Notes under the pieces: model-generated
What the model was told of the DNA's origin: nothing
What the model saw: the letters and a program-made list of their open reading frames with translations, nothing else
Database searches by the model: none
Made by a program: the position numbers and the translations under genes
Part shown: positions 25,980 to 37,092 of the stretch, one piece after another
Position numbering within the stretch: position 1 is the first letter of the stretch
Layout of the letters: each line of letters begins with the position of its first letter
Assembly (NCBI RefSeq): GCF_014192335.1
Contig: NZ_JACHXU010000006.1
Span: forward strand, 124,001-188,000
DNA from: Aporhodopirellula rubra
GTDB lineage: Bacteria > Planctomycetota > Planctomycetia > Pirellulales > Pirellulaceae
Length of the DNA stretch: 64,000 nt
Direction: 5' to 3'

Positions 25980-26681
25980 ATGAATCGCTTTCCTTTGAAC
26001 AGGTTCGTCTCTAACCGCGGCCGTAGTGTCGGCTGCGTCTTAGCCATTTTTTCGATTGCCGCCCTCGGCATGCCCGCAACTGCACGTGCACAAAACAACA
26101 CCCAGCGTGGAGCCACCCTGGGCGGAATCACCGGGGCGATCGCCGGCGCGATTATCGGCGACAATAACGACGAAGCCGGAGCGGGTGCCGCAATCGGGGG
26201 CGCCATCGGTGTCGTCGCCGGCGGACTGCTCGGCAACGCCAAAGACAAAGACATGGCGTATCAATACCAATACTATCGCTCGCAACCGTATCCGACACAG
26301 CAAGTCGCACCGACGAACGTCTACGCTCAACCGGTCCCCACCGGCGCGGTCAGTTTCACCGATGTGATCGCGATGAGCCGCAGCGGCGTGGGCGAAAGCT
26401 TGATCCTGAACCAAATCGCGACTCGCGGCGTTCAGCGCCGGCCCGTCGTTTCTGACATCATCTCATTGCACCAACAAGGTGTCAGCGAGACCGTCATCTC
26501 CGCGATGCAGCAGGCCCCCATTGGCAATGACACGATCGTGACACGGCCGCCAACCACCATCGTCGAAACTCCGGTTTACGTCACGCCACGGCCCTATCCG
26601 GTGCCCGTTTACAACCATCATCGCCACCACGGCCCGACTTACCGAGCCCGCCCAAACTTCCATATCCATTACGGACATTGA
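25980..26681 (+). CDS. Exported glycine-zipper protein
   Basis: 233 aa from ATG 25980 (an in-frame ATG at 25965 adds five residues). Signal peptide with SVGCVLAIFSIAALGMPATARAQ (cleavage after ARAQ). The glycine zipper is GATLGGITGAIAGAIIG plus GAGAAIGGAIGVVAGGLLG, a membrane-associated or oligomerising motif found in OmpA-like and YmgG/17-kDa proteins. The middle contains SFTDVIAMSRSGVGESLILNQI and DIISLHQQGVSETVISAMQQ, a repeated helical motif seen in planctomycetal exported proteins. The C-terminus is Pro/His-rich. Role unknown. Confidence 0.82.
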   Translation: MNRFPLNRFVSNRGRSVGCVLAIFSIAALGMPATARAQNNTQRGATLGGITGAIAGAIIGDNNDEAGAGAAIGGAIGVVAGGLLGNAKDKDMAYQYQYYRSQPYPTQQVAPTNVYAQPVPTGAVSFTDVIAMSRSGVGESLILNQIATRGVQRRPVVSDIISLHQQGVSETVISAMQQAPIGNDTIVTRPPTTIVETPVYVTPRPYPVPVYNHHRHHGPTYRARPNFHIHYGH

Positions 26682-26977
26682 GAATCGAGCCATGCCGCGT
26701 TTGCGGCCAATGGCGATGTTCACGCCGCCATCTGAGTTTCCCCGGACGAAACCCAAACCGGTGGCCGGGCGTACAGAAGCTTCTCGCTAAAAGCTCGTTT
26801 TTCCTCTTCGATCGGGCTTTACCTGGATTCACCTTCGGCGATACGCTATGCCGTGAAACCCGTTTTTTCGGGTGATCGGCTGCGGCGCTGACTCATGACG
26901 AGAGTGGCCGTGTCGGTCGGAATCGCAGAGATTGTCCCTGCGGTCCCAAGTCAACCAACACAGCAAAGGATTGTGCC

Positions 26978-29116
26978 ATGAGTGGCGCTGTGATGCTTTT
27001 GATGGCCGTATCGATCGGGATCACCTACGGGTGGACTCCGGATGGCGGCAACGGTGTAAAGTACATCATTCAAATCCCGCCGGATAAGGTTGACCAAGTC
27101 GTCCGTAGCGGAGAAATCTCCAGCCAGATTCCCGCTGAGATCCGCTCGCACGTCAGCGAAGTCGTCATTCGCATCGGCCAAGGCAGCGTTCCCCGGATCA
27201 CCCCGAACTTTTTATCGCGATCCGCTCCTGCGCGTGCACAAGACGCCGCGAGTCCGGCCGAAACATCCGCTTATGCGGCTGCTGACCGCACTCCTGTACC
27301 GATCCCCGCGATGGGCGATCCGTCCGTTCCTAGACCGATTCCGGGCTACGGTTCGGTGTCCACCGCCGTCATGAAACCGTCGCCGCAAGGCGGTGGTATG
27401 AACCTGCCCGGCGGATTCGGAATGACGCCGGCGACTGGGACCAACGCAGCCGGACCGAGTACGAACTTCGGCCAAGTCGCCCGTGATACCGCCAACAACA
27501 TGGCTACCCAGTTCCAAGGCGCGGTACAAGGCGCCGTCGATAACAGCCGCACTCAAGTCGAACAGACCTTCAACACCGCTGCGGATCGTTTAGGCGAAAA
27601 CGCCTCCGCCCAAATGCAGGCAACGACCAACAACCTGCGTGATTCGGCCAGCCAACTTTTCAACACCAACACGCGAACCGGATCCAGCGATCCCGATGAT
27701 CCGCGGGCGCGGCTGTCGCAGAACAACTACGCGGCGAACGGCTCGACCAATCGGCCGTCGACCGACACGTACAACCGCAACACCGACACCCGTTCGGGCT
27801 ACCCGAGCACATCGAGCAACGAGACCGCCGCGACGCCTCCTCCATTCGCAACATCGCGTGCCGGGATGCCGTCCACTTCACCAACATCGACCGCCTCACG
27901 CTCGGGAAAAACCTCGACCAGCTCAGACGACTGGTACGACCCACGTAACGGTTCTCGACGACGCCCATCAACGGATCCCGTTGACTCCACAAACGATCCA
28001 ATCAGTGGCGGCGGACTCGCCGGTGGCAACTTTGGTCGCCTGCCTGCCGGTCTCCAGCCTGACACGACACCGCGAAGCACTCGTTCATCGGACACATCCG
28101 CTCGGACGCAGTACACCAACGCGACGTATGCCGACACTACTCAGCGGACCGCCAGCACGACATCGAATGTCGACTACGATCCCAATCTAACTCCCGCTCA
28201 AGCCGCACAACTGCCCAAGAACGGCTACAGTTTTGACGCGGAAAACTATCCCGTCGATCGGCAAGGCTATCGTCTCGACCAGTACGGACGACGCGTCGAT
28301 CGCCAGGGCCGTTTGTTGACTGCCGTCGACACCATGGGCGGACAAAATGCCGGAACCTCAAACAGCAATAACCAATCGGCCCCGAACAACTACGGGCAAC
28401 CACGCAATCCAACGAACACGGGCCTCTACGCCAACGATCCGAATCGATCCACGAACATCGCAACAGCCGGACCGCCCAACCTGAACAGCGCGTCGAACCA
28501 GGGAAACAACTACCCGACGAATACCAATTTCCAAAACAATTCGCCGCAACTCGTTCAACCGCCGCTGGCCCCGAACAATGGCAACTACGCGGGCGGCAAT
28601 TATCCGAACACGGCTTCACAATACGCAAACACTCAATATCCAACGTCACAGTACCCAACCTCCCCCTATCCAGGGACGTCGCAGTACGGATCGAACAATC
28701 CGCAATCCGGTTTGAGCCCCACGCTCTCTCCCGGAATGCCTGGTTACCCCCAGTATCCTGACCCACGTTTGGCCAGCCTGACCGGCAACACATCCAACTC
28801 AGGCGGACCGAATATGCCCTCGTCAGGAAACGGTTCATCGGTCGACGAAGACAGTCGCCCCTCGCCATCAGATCGCGATTCACGTTCGGATCGTTTTGCA
28901 ACGTCCAACTCCGCGCTTGCCAACGGACCGTCCGACTCCGCCTACACGCCTGAACAAGTTGCCGCTCAACCGATCTTCAATGCCCTGTTGCTGCTGTCGA
29001 TCGTTGCGAACGTTTACCTTCTGTTCTGGCTGAAAAACCTGCGGTTGCAATTCCGAGATATGGTCGCCACGAAGCGAGCGAACAAAGCGAGCAACTCACT
29101 CGCGGCGAGTGTTTAG
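26978..29116 (+). CDS. Large Asn/Ser/Thr/Pro-rich protein with C-terminal membrane helix
   Basis: 712 aa. There is a weak N-terminal hydrophobic start (MSGAVMLLMAVSIGITYGW), then a short ordered domain (VKYIIQIPPDKVDQVVRSGE). About 550 residues of low-complexity Asn/Ser/Thr/Pro/Gly sequence follow. A small repeat occurs at YPVDRQGYRLDQYGRRVDRQG. Near the C-terminus is a membrane helix (FNALLLLSIVANVYLLFWL) followed by a basic tail (NLRLQFRDMVATKRANKAS), suggesting the bulk lies outside and the tail inside. The family is not recognised; similar disordered membrane-anchored proteins are common in Planctomycetes. Confidence 0.75.
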   Translation: MSGAVMLLMAVSIGITYGWTPDGGNGVKYIIQIPPDKVDQVVRSGEISSQIPAEIRSHVSEVVIRIGQGSVPRITPNFLSRSAPARAQDAASPAETSAYAAADRTPVPIPAMGDPSVPRPIPGYGSVSTAVMKPSPQGGGMNLPGGFGMTPATGTNAAGPSTNFGQVARDTANNMATQFQGAVQGAVDNSRTQVEQTFNTAADRLGENASAQMQATTNNLRDSASQLFNTNTRTGSSDPDDPRARLSQNNYAANGSTNRPSTDTYNRNTDTRSGYPSTSSNETAATPPPFATSRAGMPSTSPTSTASRSGKTSTSSDDWYDPRNGSRRRPSTDPVDSTNDPISGGGLAGGNFGRLPAGLQPDTTPRSTRSSDTSARTQYTNATYADTTQRTASTTSNVDYDPNLTPAQAAQLPKNGYSFDAENYPVDRQGYRLDQYGRRVDRQGRLLTAVDTMGGQNAGTSNSNNQSAPNNYGQPRNPTNTGLYANDPNRSTNIATAGPPNLNSASNQGNNYPTNTNFQNNSPQLVQPPLAPNNGNYAGGNYPNTASQYANTQYPTSQYPTSPYPGTSQYGSNNPQSGLSPTLSPGMPGYPQYPDPRLASLTGNTSNSGGPNMPSSGNGSSVDEDSRPSPSDRDSRSDRFATSNSALANGPSDSAYTPEQVAAQPIFNALLLLSIVANVYLLFWLKNLRLQFRDMVATKRANKASNSLAASV

Positions 29117-29243
29117 CGAAGTGTGACCAAGTGAGGTCGTTCCACGCGACCAAACCCCTCAGCCCTCCGGTGCAACGCACGGCACCTGCCGACCTCCCCC
29201 CAAGCAACATTCACCGCATTGCCTGATGAGCAATCGGCATCGC
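29117..29243. terminator. Convergent gap with two short hairpins
   Basis: Between the converging ends of the 712-aa gene and glpD: GGTCG-TTCCACG-CGACC (29135-29151) and GGTGC-AACGCACG-GCACC (29169-29186). Neither has a T-tract, so they are only possible factor-dependent or bidirectional stops. Confidence 0.3.
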
Positions 29244-30809
29244 TCAATGAGGTGGCATATCAAAATGCTTGGCCACGTTTGCGAATGCCGTAATCTGTTC
29301 TTCCTGCCAAGCGGTGTCCTTCTCGAGTTCGCCCGCCATCAATCGAGCGACTTCGGGCGAGATTTCTAACGCGGCCCTGCGATTCAGAAATAACGCACGA
29401 GTTCGACGGGCGAGAACATCGTCGACCATCCGTGCCATCTCGGACCGGACCGCCCAAACGACCTCCGCCGCGCGAATCGGCAAGTCGGGGTGCAACCGCC
29501 GACCGAGGTCGGGCGTCTCCTCAACGAGCCGATTGATTTTCGTCTCATCAGTGCCGTAGACCGACGCGTCTTTGGAATCCGTCGCACCGTGCAGTTTCAA
29601 TTGTTCGGTTGACCGACCATTGGACCGCAAATCAGCCAACTCGATTGCCCGATCGATGCAGTCCTCGGCCATCTTTCGTACCGTCGTCCATTTACCACCG
29701 GTGATCGTGATCAGTCCGTTCTTCGAGACCAGAATCGTGTGATCACGCGACAACGACTTCGTCTCGCCGCTCGACCCCGATGGTGGGCTGACCAGCGGAC
29801 GGATCCCAACGAAAACACTCAAACAGTCTTCACGACGTGGCGCCTTCGTCAAATAGTCGGCTGCCGTGGCTAACAGGAATTCGATCTCTTCGTTCTGAGC
29901 CATCGGTTCCAATTCTGCGTGATCAATCGGCGTGTCCGTTGTTCCGACCACGACGTGATCGTGCCAGGGAATCAAAAACAGCACTCGGCCATCGGAAGTT
30001 TTCGGAACAATCACCGCGGTATCACCCGGCAAAAACTCACGCGGCAACACGAGATGGACGCCTTGGCTCGGCGCAATGATTTGCGGGGCCGACTCGTCAT
30101 CCATCCTCCGAACCGCGTCACAAAATGGGCCGGTCGCGTTGATTACGCTCTTTGCCGGCACGCTGAACGTCCGCCCGGTTTCTTGATCAACAACGTCGAC
30201 ACCGGTCACACGATGCTCGCCATCGTTGCGCAGTCCCGTGACGCGGCAGTAGTTTAACAATGAGGCACCATGATCGGCCGCCGACATGGCCATGTGGATC
30301 AACAACCGTGTGTCATCAAACTGCCCGTCGTAATAGACCACACCGCCCCAACGGAGACGTTCGGGACGAACCGTTGAAACGATTTGTTGGGCCGCCGACG
30401 CATTCTCGCCGCGCGCTCTCGCGAAGTGGCTACGTCCGGCGAGAAAGTCATAAAGAAAGAAACCCGTTCGCATCATGAACCGTTGCCACAGCGTTTCGCA
30501 AGGCACGATAAAGGGCAGCGGATGAACCAAATGGGGCGCATTGATCTGCAGCCGAGAACGCTCGCGGAGTGAATCCCGCACCAATGCGATGTTGCCTTGT
30601 TGCAGATACCGCACGCCGCCGTGAATCAGTTTGGTGCTGCGGCTCGACGTGCCTTTGCCGAAGTCGGATTGCTCCAACAACAACGTCGACAAACCTCGCA
30701 CCGACGCGTCGAGCGCGAGACCGGCACCCGTCGCTCCGCCACCGATAATCACCACATCAAACGGTTCCCGGTGTTCAGACAGTCGACGAAGGATTGATTC
30801 ACGATTCAT
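29244..30809 (-). CDS. glpD: Glycerol-3-phosphate dehydrogenase (FAD-dependent)
   Basis: 521 aa from ATG 30809 ([18 protein letters not shown]); the longer frame to 31004 is excluded because it runs through glpK. FAD motif [18 protein letters not shown]; family motifs [18 protein letters not shown] and [14 protein letters not shown]. It oxidises glycerol 3-phosphate to dihydroxyacetone phosphate at the membrane, passing electrons to quinone. It overlaps the glpK end by 11 bp, so it is the third gene of the glpQ-glpK-glpD operon. Confidence 0.96.
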   Translation of the reverse strand: MNRESILRRLSEHREPFDVVIIGGGATGAGLALDASVRGLSTLLLEQSDFGKGTSSRSTKLIHGGVRYLQQGNIALVRDSLRERSRLQINAPHLVHPLPFIVPCETLWQRFMMRTGFFLYDFLAGRSHFARARGENASAAQQIVSTVRPERLRWGGVVYYDGQFDDTRLLIHMAMSAADHGASLLNYCRVTGLRNDGEHRVTGVDVVDQETGRTFSVPAKSVINATGPFCDAVRRMDDESAPQIIAPSQGVHLVLPREFLPGDTAVIVPKTSDGRVLFLIPWHDHVVVGTTDTPIDHAELEPMAQNEEIEFLLATAADYLTKAPRREDCLSVFVGIRPLVSPPSGSSGETKSLSRDHTILVSKNGLITITGGKWTTVRKMAEDCIDRAIELADLRSNGRSTEQLKLHGATDSKDASVYGTDETKINRLVEETPDLGRRLHPDLPIRAAEVVWAVRSEMARMVDDVLARRTRALFLNRRAALEISPEVARLMAGELEKDTAWQEEQITAFANVAKHFDMPPH

Positions 30810-32295
30810 GTTGTTGCCATCCCATACTGCGTTGAACTGCTTGATGCCAACGCCCGCGACGCTGGGCCACGTCGGCCTCCGACATGGCGGGTTCGAAGAC
30901 CCGTTCGCTCTGCCAAATCGATTCCACTTCGTCGATGTCCGCCCAGAATCCGACCGCGAGACCGGCCAGGAACGCTGCGCCGATCGCAGTGGTTTCCACC
31001 ACACGTGGACGCACCACCGGCACCTGTAAGATGTCAGCTTGAAACTGCATCAACAAATCATTAACGCTCGCCCCGCCGTCCACCCGCAATTCCTTCACGG
31101 GACTTCCCGCGTCGGCCCCCATCGCGTCGAGCACATCGGCAACTTGAAACGCGATGCCTTCCAACGTCGCGCGAGCGATGTGCGCGGCCGTGGTTCCGCC
31201 GGAAATACCGACAATCACACCGCGTGCGTACGGATCCCAGTGAGGAGCACCGAGCCCGGCGAACGCCGGCACCAAATAACAATCCCCTGTATCAGGAACC
31301 GATGCAGCGAGCGACGTCACATCGCCCGACGATTTAATCACGCCCAACCCGTCACGCAGCCACTGCACCGCCGAACCGGCCGTAAAGATACTGCCTTCGA
31401 GTGCAAAATGAGGTTCCGACTGCCCACTGCACGCGATCGTCGTCAACAGCTTGCTCTTCGATGCAACCGGTTCTTCGCCCACATTCATCAAGACAAAACA
31501 ACCGGTTCCGTATGTATTTTTCGCCATCGCAGGCGTCGTGCAGTTCTGCCCGAACAATGCAGCGTGTTGATCGCCCGCGCACCCGGCTAACGGTATCGGA
31601 TGTCCTAAAAAGTCAGAGGAACAATCACCATGGACAAAACTCGATGGACACACCTCCGGCAACACGCTCTCAGGCACATCGAGCAATTCCAACAACTCAT
31701 CATCCCAAGCGAGAGTTTCTAGATTGAACATCATCGTGCGTGAGGCGTTGCTGGAATCCGTGACATGCAATCGCCCCTCACTCAGATTCCACAACAACCA
31801 ACTATCGATCGTCCCAAACGCCAAATCACCACGATCCGCACGCTGTCTTGCATCCGGAATCTGGTCCAACAACCATCGCAATTTGGTACCACTGAAGTAC
31901 GCATCAATCACCAAACCGGTCTTCTTTGCAATGACGCCGGCATGCCCATCACGCTGTAGATGATCGCAAAATTCAGCCGTGCGTCGATCTTGCCAAACGA
32001 TCGCATTGTGCAAGGGGAGGCCAGTTTGGCGGTCCCACACGACCGTTGTTTCGCGTTGATTGGTAATCCCGATCGCCGCGATTTCCTTCGCATCGATTTG
32101 GTTGTCGCTCAATACCCGCCGAGCTACCTCACGCTGCGACTGCCAAATTTCGACCGCATCGTGCTCCACCCATCCCGAACGTGGATAGATTTGCGTGTGT
32201 TCCTTCGCGGCGACTCCTGCAATCTGACCGGTGCGATCAAACAGAATCGCCCGACTGCTGGTGGTCCCTTGGTCGAGTGCCAAAATGTATTTCAT
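30799..32295 (-). CDS. glpK: Glycerol kinase
   Basis: 498 aa, normal length. FGGY family with [16 protein letters not shown] at the N-terminus and [19 protein letters not shown] and [15 protein letters not shown] in the C-terminal half. The substrate motif [14 protein letters not shown] is intact. It phosphorylates glycerol at the sn-3 position, providing GlpD's substrate. Its start overlaps the glpQ stop by 4 bp (ATGA) and its end overlaps glpD by 11 bp. No glpF transporter gene is in the operon. Confidence 0.97.
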   Translation of the reverse strand: MKYILALDQGTTSSRAILFDRTGQIAGVAAKEHTQIYPRSGWVEHDAVEIWQSQREVARRVLSDNQIDAKEIAAIGITNQRETTVVWDRQTGLPLHNAIVWQDRRTAEFCDHLQRDGHAGVIAKKTGLVIDAYFSGTKLRWLLDQIPDARQRADRGDLAFGTIDSWLLWNLSEGRLHVTDSSNASRTMMFNLETLAWDDELLELLDVPESVLPEVCPSSFVHGDCSSDFLGHPIPLAGCAGDQHAALFGQNCTTPAMAKNTYGTGCFVLMNVGEEPVASKSKLLTTIACSGQSEPHFALEGSIFTAGSAVQWLRDGLGVIKSSGDVTSLAASVPDTGDCYLVPAFAGLGAPHWDPYARGVIVGISGGTTAAHIARATLEGIAFQVADVLDAMGADAGSPVKELRVDGGASVNDLLMQFQADILQVPVVRPRVVETTAIGAAFLAGLAVGFWADIDEVESIWQSERVFEPAMSEADVAQRRGRWHQAVQRSMGWQQHES

Positions 32296-33269
32296 GAATC
32301 CTTCTCCGTCTGAGACCTTAGATAGCGGACAACCGTATCGGGTTGATCAGCAAACAACCCATCGACCTTCGCGATCTGAAAACACGCATCTAGAAACGCA
32401 TCACTCGAAGAAACACATGAGGGCAACGCGTCGGCACGGAATGTCCACGGATGAACGAGCAACTCGAACGAGTGCGCCGCCTCGGTCAATCCACTCGCTG
32501 CAATCTTCGGTTCCCGCGAATCGCCCGACGCCTGCAAAACATCGTCTAACGAGGGTCCAATCCCCTCAACCATTTTCGCGATTTCACCCAACCCTTCCTG
32601 TGACTTCAGCCAATCGTAGTTGGTCTCGGATTCCTTATCGTGTCCCTGATCAATCAACTGAATCAACCGCCCCTTGTAACCATACCGATTACGTATGGAG
32701 CTGATTTCGGGAAAGTCAAAACACTGGATGTAACACTTGTCGTGCCGTTTCGCATAACCGAATTCGGCGAGCACGCCGAGCACCACGGGAGTCAATTCCA
32801 TACCCTGTTCACGATGCCATGCCGGTCGTTTGATCTCAGGGTAGATCCCAACGTCGCGTCCGGTTGTTCGGTTAAGGTTTTGAATAAAACGAATCTCTTC
32901 GGCGAGCGTTGAGATCCGAAAATCGCCCTCGCCACCGGGATAGCGATTCGGAAAAATGGGTCGACCGGTCACGCGATCAAAACGTTCATAGACGTTAAGC
33001 GATTTGAGTTCCTGGACCGTGAAATCAATCACGTAATACCGACCGTCGCTCCGCCTTCGATGCGAGAAAACCTTCGCCACGTTAGTGACGGTGTCCAATT
33101 GAACGTCGTGCAACACAACCGGCACGCCGTCTTTGCTTAACACAACGTCTTGCTCGATGAAATCCGCCCCCATGGCGTGTGCGATCCCTTTGGCGATCAG
33201 CGTATGTTCGGGAACATAACCGCTGGCACCACGGTGCGCGATCACAATCGGTTCTTTCACGTCGGCCAT
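32292..33269 (-). CDS. glpQ: Glycerophosphodiester phosphodiesterase
   Basis: 325 aa. Active-site start [17 protein letters not shown] (HR and E), then [21 protein letters not shown] with the metal-binding acidic residues and catalytic His. It hydrolyses glycerophosphodiesters to glycerol 3-phosphate plus alcohol. Unlike periplasmic E. coli GlpQ, there is no signal peptide, so it is likely cytosolic. As first gene of the operon it suggests lipid headgroup scavenging coupled to GlpK and GlpD. Confidence 0.94.
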   Translation of the reverse strand: MADVKEPIVIAHRGASGYVPEHTLIAKGIAHAMGADFIEQDVVLSKDGVPVVLHDVQLDTVTNVAKVFSHRRRSDGRYYVIDFTVQELKSLNVYERFDRVTGRPIFPNRYPGGEGDFRISTLAEEIRFIQNLNRTTGRDVGIYPEIKRPAWHREQGMELTPVVLGVLAEFGYAKRHDKCYIQCFDFPEISSIRNRYGYKGRLIQLIDQGHDKESETNYDWLKSQEGLGEIAKMVEGIGPSLDDVLQASGDSREPKIAASGLTEAAHSFELLVHPWTFRADALPSCVSSSDAFLDACFQIAKVDGLFADQPDTVVRYLRSQTEKDS

Positions 33270-33513
33270 TTCCAGTTAGTCGCTGCCACGTGTTGGCAAT
33301 CCCAATGCAACGGGGCGTGCACGTGGCAAATCCAAGGCAATGAGATGTAAAGCGTCGCCTCCATTGGAACCGATCGGCGAGACCGCTGCAGTGATTGCGA
33401 GAGAAATGCGGCCAGCAATTCAATGGATGACGTGCCCGCTCGTGCGCGGCGGCAACTTCTGACTGCGTTTCACGCTATGCTGCCAATGCGAACCGGAAAT
33501 TTCATTCCCGGTA

Positions 33514-36500
33514 TTATGCGGCGCTGATTTGGCCGTCTTCGCTGACGTCTTCGAACCGAATCGAGACTTGCTTGCTAACGCCGGACTCTTGCATGGTGAC
33601 ACCGTAGAGCGTCGTCGCGGCGGTCATCGTCTTTTTACTGTGTGTCACAACGACGAACTTGGAGTGATCCAAGAACTCGCTGAGCACAGTAACAAAGCGG
33701 CCGATATTCGCTTCATCGAACGGCGCGTCCACTTCGTCGAGCACGCAGAACGGGCTAGGGCGATATTGGAAGATCGACATCAACAGGGCCACCGCCGTCA
33801 ACGCCTTCTCACCACCGGACAACAACGAGTTACTGAAACTCGGTTTACCCGGAGGCGTGGCGACGATCTCCACACCGGCTTCGAGTGGATCGTCTGCCTC
33901 TTCAAGAATCAAGTCAGCATGCCCGCCGCCGAATGACTTGCGATACAGTTTTTGGAAGTTCTGCCGGATCGCTTCGAGGGTGTCTAAGAACAACCGTCGC
34001 GAGTCGGAATTGATCCGCGCGATCACGCGTTGGAGTGAATCTTTCGCTGCGGTGAGATCTTGGTATTGACCGTGCAACTCGTCGTACCGAACCTGCAACT
34101 CGTTGAGTTCCTCAAGTGCTTCCATGTTGACCGAACCGACGTTCTGAACTTGCGATCGCAATTTCGCGATCTCGTCATCGACGGCACTGCGGTCTTCGAT
34201 CTCGGCGAGCTCTTCCGGCGGATCATCGCCACGCAGATCGATCTCGTAGTCTTCCTTGATTCGTTCTGCCAACGTGTTTCGCTTCAACTCGGCTGCGTCT
34301 CGTGACGCCGTGATGGACGACACCGCTTCGGACGCTGCGGCGACCGCCTTAATCGCGGCTTGTGTTTGCGTTTGAACTTTGCGAGCTTCCGAACGTTGAG
34401 CTTCGGCTCGCACCGCAAACGCCCGTAATGCTTCCTCAGCCGCTTCACTTTCGATCATCAACTCGGCCAACCGGTCGTCGGCTTGAACGATCCGGGTTTC
34501 GACTTGTGTGAGTCGTTCGCGTGTGTGAGCGATCGCGTCACGGATTTCTTGTTTGGCCGCCTCACGTTGAGTTTGGTCGCGGCGGGCTACTTCGGCGGCC
34601 GTGGCGAGCGATTCGACCTGCTGTTCCAAGCGAGCCGATTCGACCGAGACGCTCATCGCTTCGCTCTGAACGGCTTGCAGTCTTTCCGTAGCCAAGGCGA
34701 GTTCGGCTTCGATCCCTTGACGTTGTTCTTCGAGCAACGCGATCGAATCCTTTCCGCCGCGAATCGCTTGGTCCAACTCCGCATCTTGCACTTTTGCGTC
34801 GGCAAGGATGCGTTCGTGTTCGCCACCCGCGTTGGTCAGTTCGTCGACGGAGGTTTGCCGCGCGGCCAATCGTTCCGCGACGTGATGGCTGCGTGCTTCC
34901 GCGGCCGCGTGTGCCGTGATCCAACTGCGTTGAGTTTGTTCGTGCCGTCCGAGTTCAGCAGCGTTCTGATCGATCTCGTCCGTTAAACGAGCGATCTCCT
35001 TTTCCGCCTCGGCGATCTGAAACGCATAGTGTTCCATCTCCGTACGGGCTGACTGCAATTCGCTCCGACGGCTGACCAATCCGGTTTCACCACCGGGAGG
35101 CCCCACCACGCTCGAGCCGTCGTTGTCGAGCAGATCACCCGATGCGGTAACGAACCGCAGACCCGCACCTGAAAGCTTCCGCAGCCCGAGAGCGGTACCG
35201 AGTGAATCGACCAACCACGTGTTGCCGAGTAAGTGACGTACCAGCGGTTGAAGATGGTCGTCGCAGTCCACCATCCGGTCGGCGCGGCCGATCACTCCCG
35301 CGAGACCGTCTAACCGAATTCGGTCGCCCGGCCGCCGCGCGGGAAGTTCGTCCAATCGGATGATCCCCACACGGCTAGCGATTTTGATTTCGCCGGCCGC
35401 GATGGCGTCGCCGATCGCCGGTCCGCGAACGATCACGTACTGAGTCCTCGGCCCGAGAGCGGCATCGATCAGCGGTGCGACTTGTCGATCGACGTTAAAA
35501 CACTCCGCGACCAAACCGACCAACTGTTTACGAAGGTCGCCGTCGGGTAGCCGGAGGATTTCACGAACACCACCACTGACCCCTTCTTGTCGTTTTTCCA
35601 GTTCGCCGAGCACCTTGGCACGCTCGGAAATTCCTTGCAGGCGAATCTTCAACGATCCGATTTCTTCGCGGCGGCGCTCAAACAGTCGGCGTGTCTCGGA
35701 TAACTTCGCGTCTGCGATTTCAACGAGTTTCTGTGACGCCGCGATCTCGCTTTCGAGCCTTGCCACTTCCGTCGTCGCGGCTTCGTGCTCACCGCGGGCG
35801 GTCAATAAATTCGCTTCGGCGGTTTCTAGGTTTCGCTGGGTTTCCGCAATCGCTCGCGTCGCCTCGATCATTTGCTGAGCGACGCGTTGCCGGTTGGCTT
35901 CATGGTCGGCGACACGTCGAACCGCAGCGAGATGGTCACGCTGCGATTCGTCACGCCGATTTTGAATCGCGTTGACTTCTTTCTGCAGACGGTCTCGGTC
36001 TTCCGTGATCGTCTGTTTTCGCCGCACGACTTCGGCCGCTTGAGCCTGAGCGATTTCCAAATCGGCAATCGCTTTTTGCAAATCCGCCGTGGCGCTGCCT
36101 GCAGCCGTCCGCGTGACGCGCAGTCGTCGGTAGTGACCGGCCAAGGTACGACGTTGTTCGGCGAGTGTGGTTTGGTCTGACTCACGTCGTCCCTGCAACC
36201 GTGCGACCTCGCCGGACAATTCCCCGCGAGTTCGTTCTGCGTCGCGAGCCTCTTCGGCGATCGCCTGCAACCGCATGTCGGCGGCTTGGCGTTCTTCCTC
36301 GAGCGATTCCCGTAGCGTTTCGCTAGCCTCATGGGAGGCGGTCGCTTCCACCAATTTTTGTTGCGCGGAATCGAGTTCGGTGCATAGCGAGAACCAATCG
36401 TTCCACGCCACCACTGTCCGCAGTTCCTTCAATCGATCCGACGCTTGGCGATACCGCTCTGCTTTTCCGGCTTGGCTTTTGAGGGTCTTCAATCGCGTGG

Positions 36501-37092
36501 CGACTTCGTCGACGATGTCACCGAGACGTGTCAGGTTTTGTTGGACACGTGCGAGTCTCCGCTCGGCCTCGACCTTCTTCGCTTTAAATCGACTGATGCC
36601 GGCTGCCTCTTCGAAAATCGCCCGTCGATCTTTCGCATTCGCCTGCAACATGCGATCGACTTTGCCCTGTTCGATCAAACTGTAGGCGTCGATGCCGATC
36701 CCTGTTCCGCGAATCAAGGCCTTCACATCCTTCAACCGCACGGCCTGATTGTTGATCAGGTATTCGCCTTCGCCACTGCGATAGACACGGCGGGTGACAT
36801 GGACCTCCGGCGCGTCGACAGGCAGTTGGCCTTCGGAATTGTCAAAGATGATTGTGGCTTCGGCCGCGCCGGCGGGCCCCCGGGTCTGTGATCCTTTGAA
36901 GATCACGTCCGACATGTCTTTCCCGCGAAGACTCTTGGCACTCTGGCTGCCTAAGACCCATTTCATCGCGTCGACGATGTTGGATTTCCCCGATCCGTTG
37001 GGACCGACCACCACCGTGATTCCATCGGGAAAATCAAAGCGGGTTCGATCCGCAAAGCTTTTGAATCCGGCCAGCTCGAGTGCTTTGAGCAT
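33514..37092 (-). CDS. smc: Chromosome segregation protein SMC
   Basis: 1192 aa from ATG 37092 (MLKALELAGFKSFADR). Walker A is GPNGSGKSN (about 30-38). There are long coiled coils (roughly 170-500 and 660-1000), a hinge around 520-640 (GVSGGVREIL...AALGPRTQYVIV), signature LLSGGEKALTAVALL and Walker B FCVLDEVDAPFDEAN near the C-terminus. It compacts and segregates the chromosome with ScpA and ScpB, which are not adjacent. Length and architecture are ordinary. The frame extends 60 bp upstream with no conserved residues. Confidence 0.96.
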   Translation of the reverse strand: MLKALELAGFKSFADRTRFDFPDGITVVVGPNGSGKSNIVDAMKWVLGSQSAKSLRGKDMSDVIFKGSQTRGPAGAAEATIIFDNSEGQLPVDAPEVHVTRRVYRSGEGEYLINNQAVRLKDVKALIRGTGIGIDAYSLIEQGKVDRMLQANAKDRRAIFEEAAGISRFKAKKVEAERRLARVQQNLTRLGDIVDEVATRLKTLKSQAGKAERYRQASDRLKELRTVVAWNDWFSLCTELDSAQQKLVEATASHEASETLRESLEEERQAADMRLQAIAEEARDAERTRGELSGEVARLQGRRESDQTTLAEQRRTLAGHYRRLRVTRTAAGSATADLQKAIADLEIAQAQAAEVVRRKQTITEDRDRLQKEVNAIQNRRDESQRDHLAAVRRVADHEANRQRVAQQMIEATRAIAETQRNLETAEANLLTARGEHEAATTEVARLESEIAASQKLVEIADAKLSETRRLFERRREEIGSLKIRLQGISERAKVLGELEKRQEGVSGGVREILRLPDGDLRKQLVGLVAECFNVDRQVAPLIDAALGPRTQYVIVRGPAIGDAIAAGEIKIASRVGIIRLDELPARRPGDRIRLDGLAGVIGRADRMVDCDDHLQPLVRHLLGNTWLVDSLGTALGLRKLSGAGLRFVTASGDLLDNDGSSVVGPPGGETGLVSRRSELQSARTEMEHYAFQIAEAEKEIARLTDEIDQNAAELGRHEQTQRSWITAHAAAEARSHHVAERLAARQTSVDELTNAGGEHERILADAKVQDAELDQAIRGGKDSIALLEEQRQGIEAELALATERLQAVQSEAMSVSVESARLEQQVESLATAAEVARRDQTQREAAKQEIRDAIAHTRERLTQVETRIVQADDRLAELMIESEAAEEALRAFAVRAEAQRSEARKVQTQTQAAIKAVAAASEAVSSITASRDAAELKRNTLAERIKEDYEIDLRGDDPPEELAEIEDRSAVDDEIAKLRSQVQNVGSVNMEALEELNELQVRYDELHGQYQDLTAAKDSLQRVIARINSDSRRLFLDTLEAIRQNFQKLYRKSFGGGHADLILEEADDPLEAGVEIVATPPGKPSFSNSLLSGGEKALTAVALLMSIFQYRPSPFCVLDEVDAPFDEANIGRFVTVLSEFLDHSKFVVVTHSKKTMTAATTLYGVTMQESGVSKQVSIRFEDVSEDGQISAA

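Noticed and set aside
28137..28901. 254-aa minus-strand Cys/Arg-rich frame
   Set aside because: Antisense to the 712-aa low-complexity gene; composition is an artefact of that bias.
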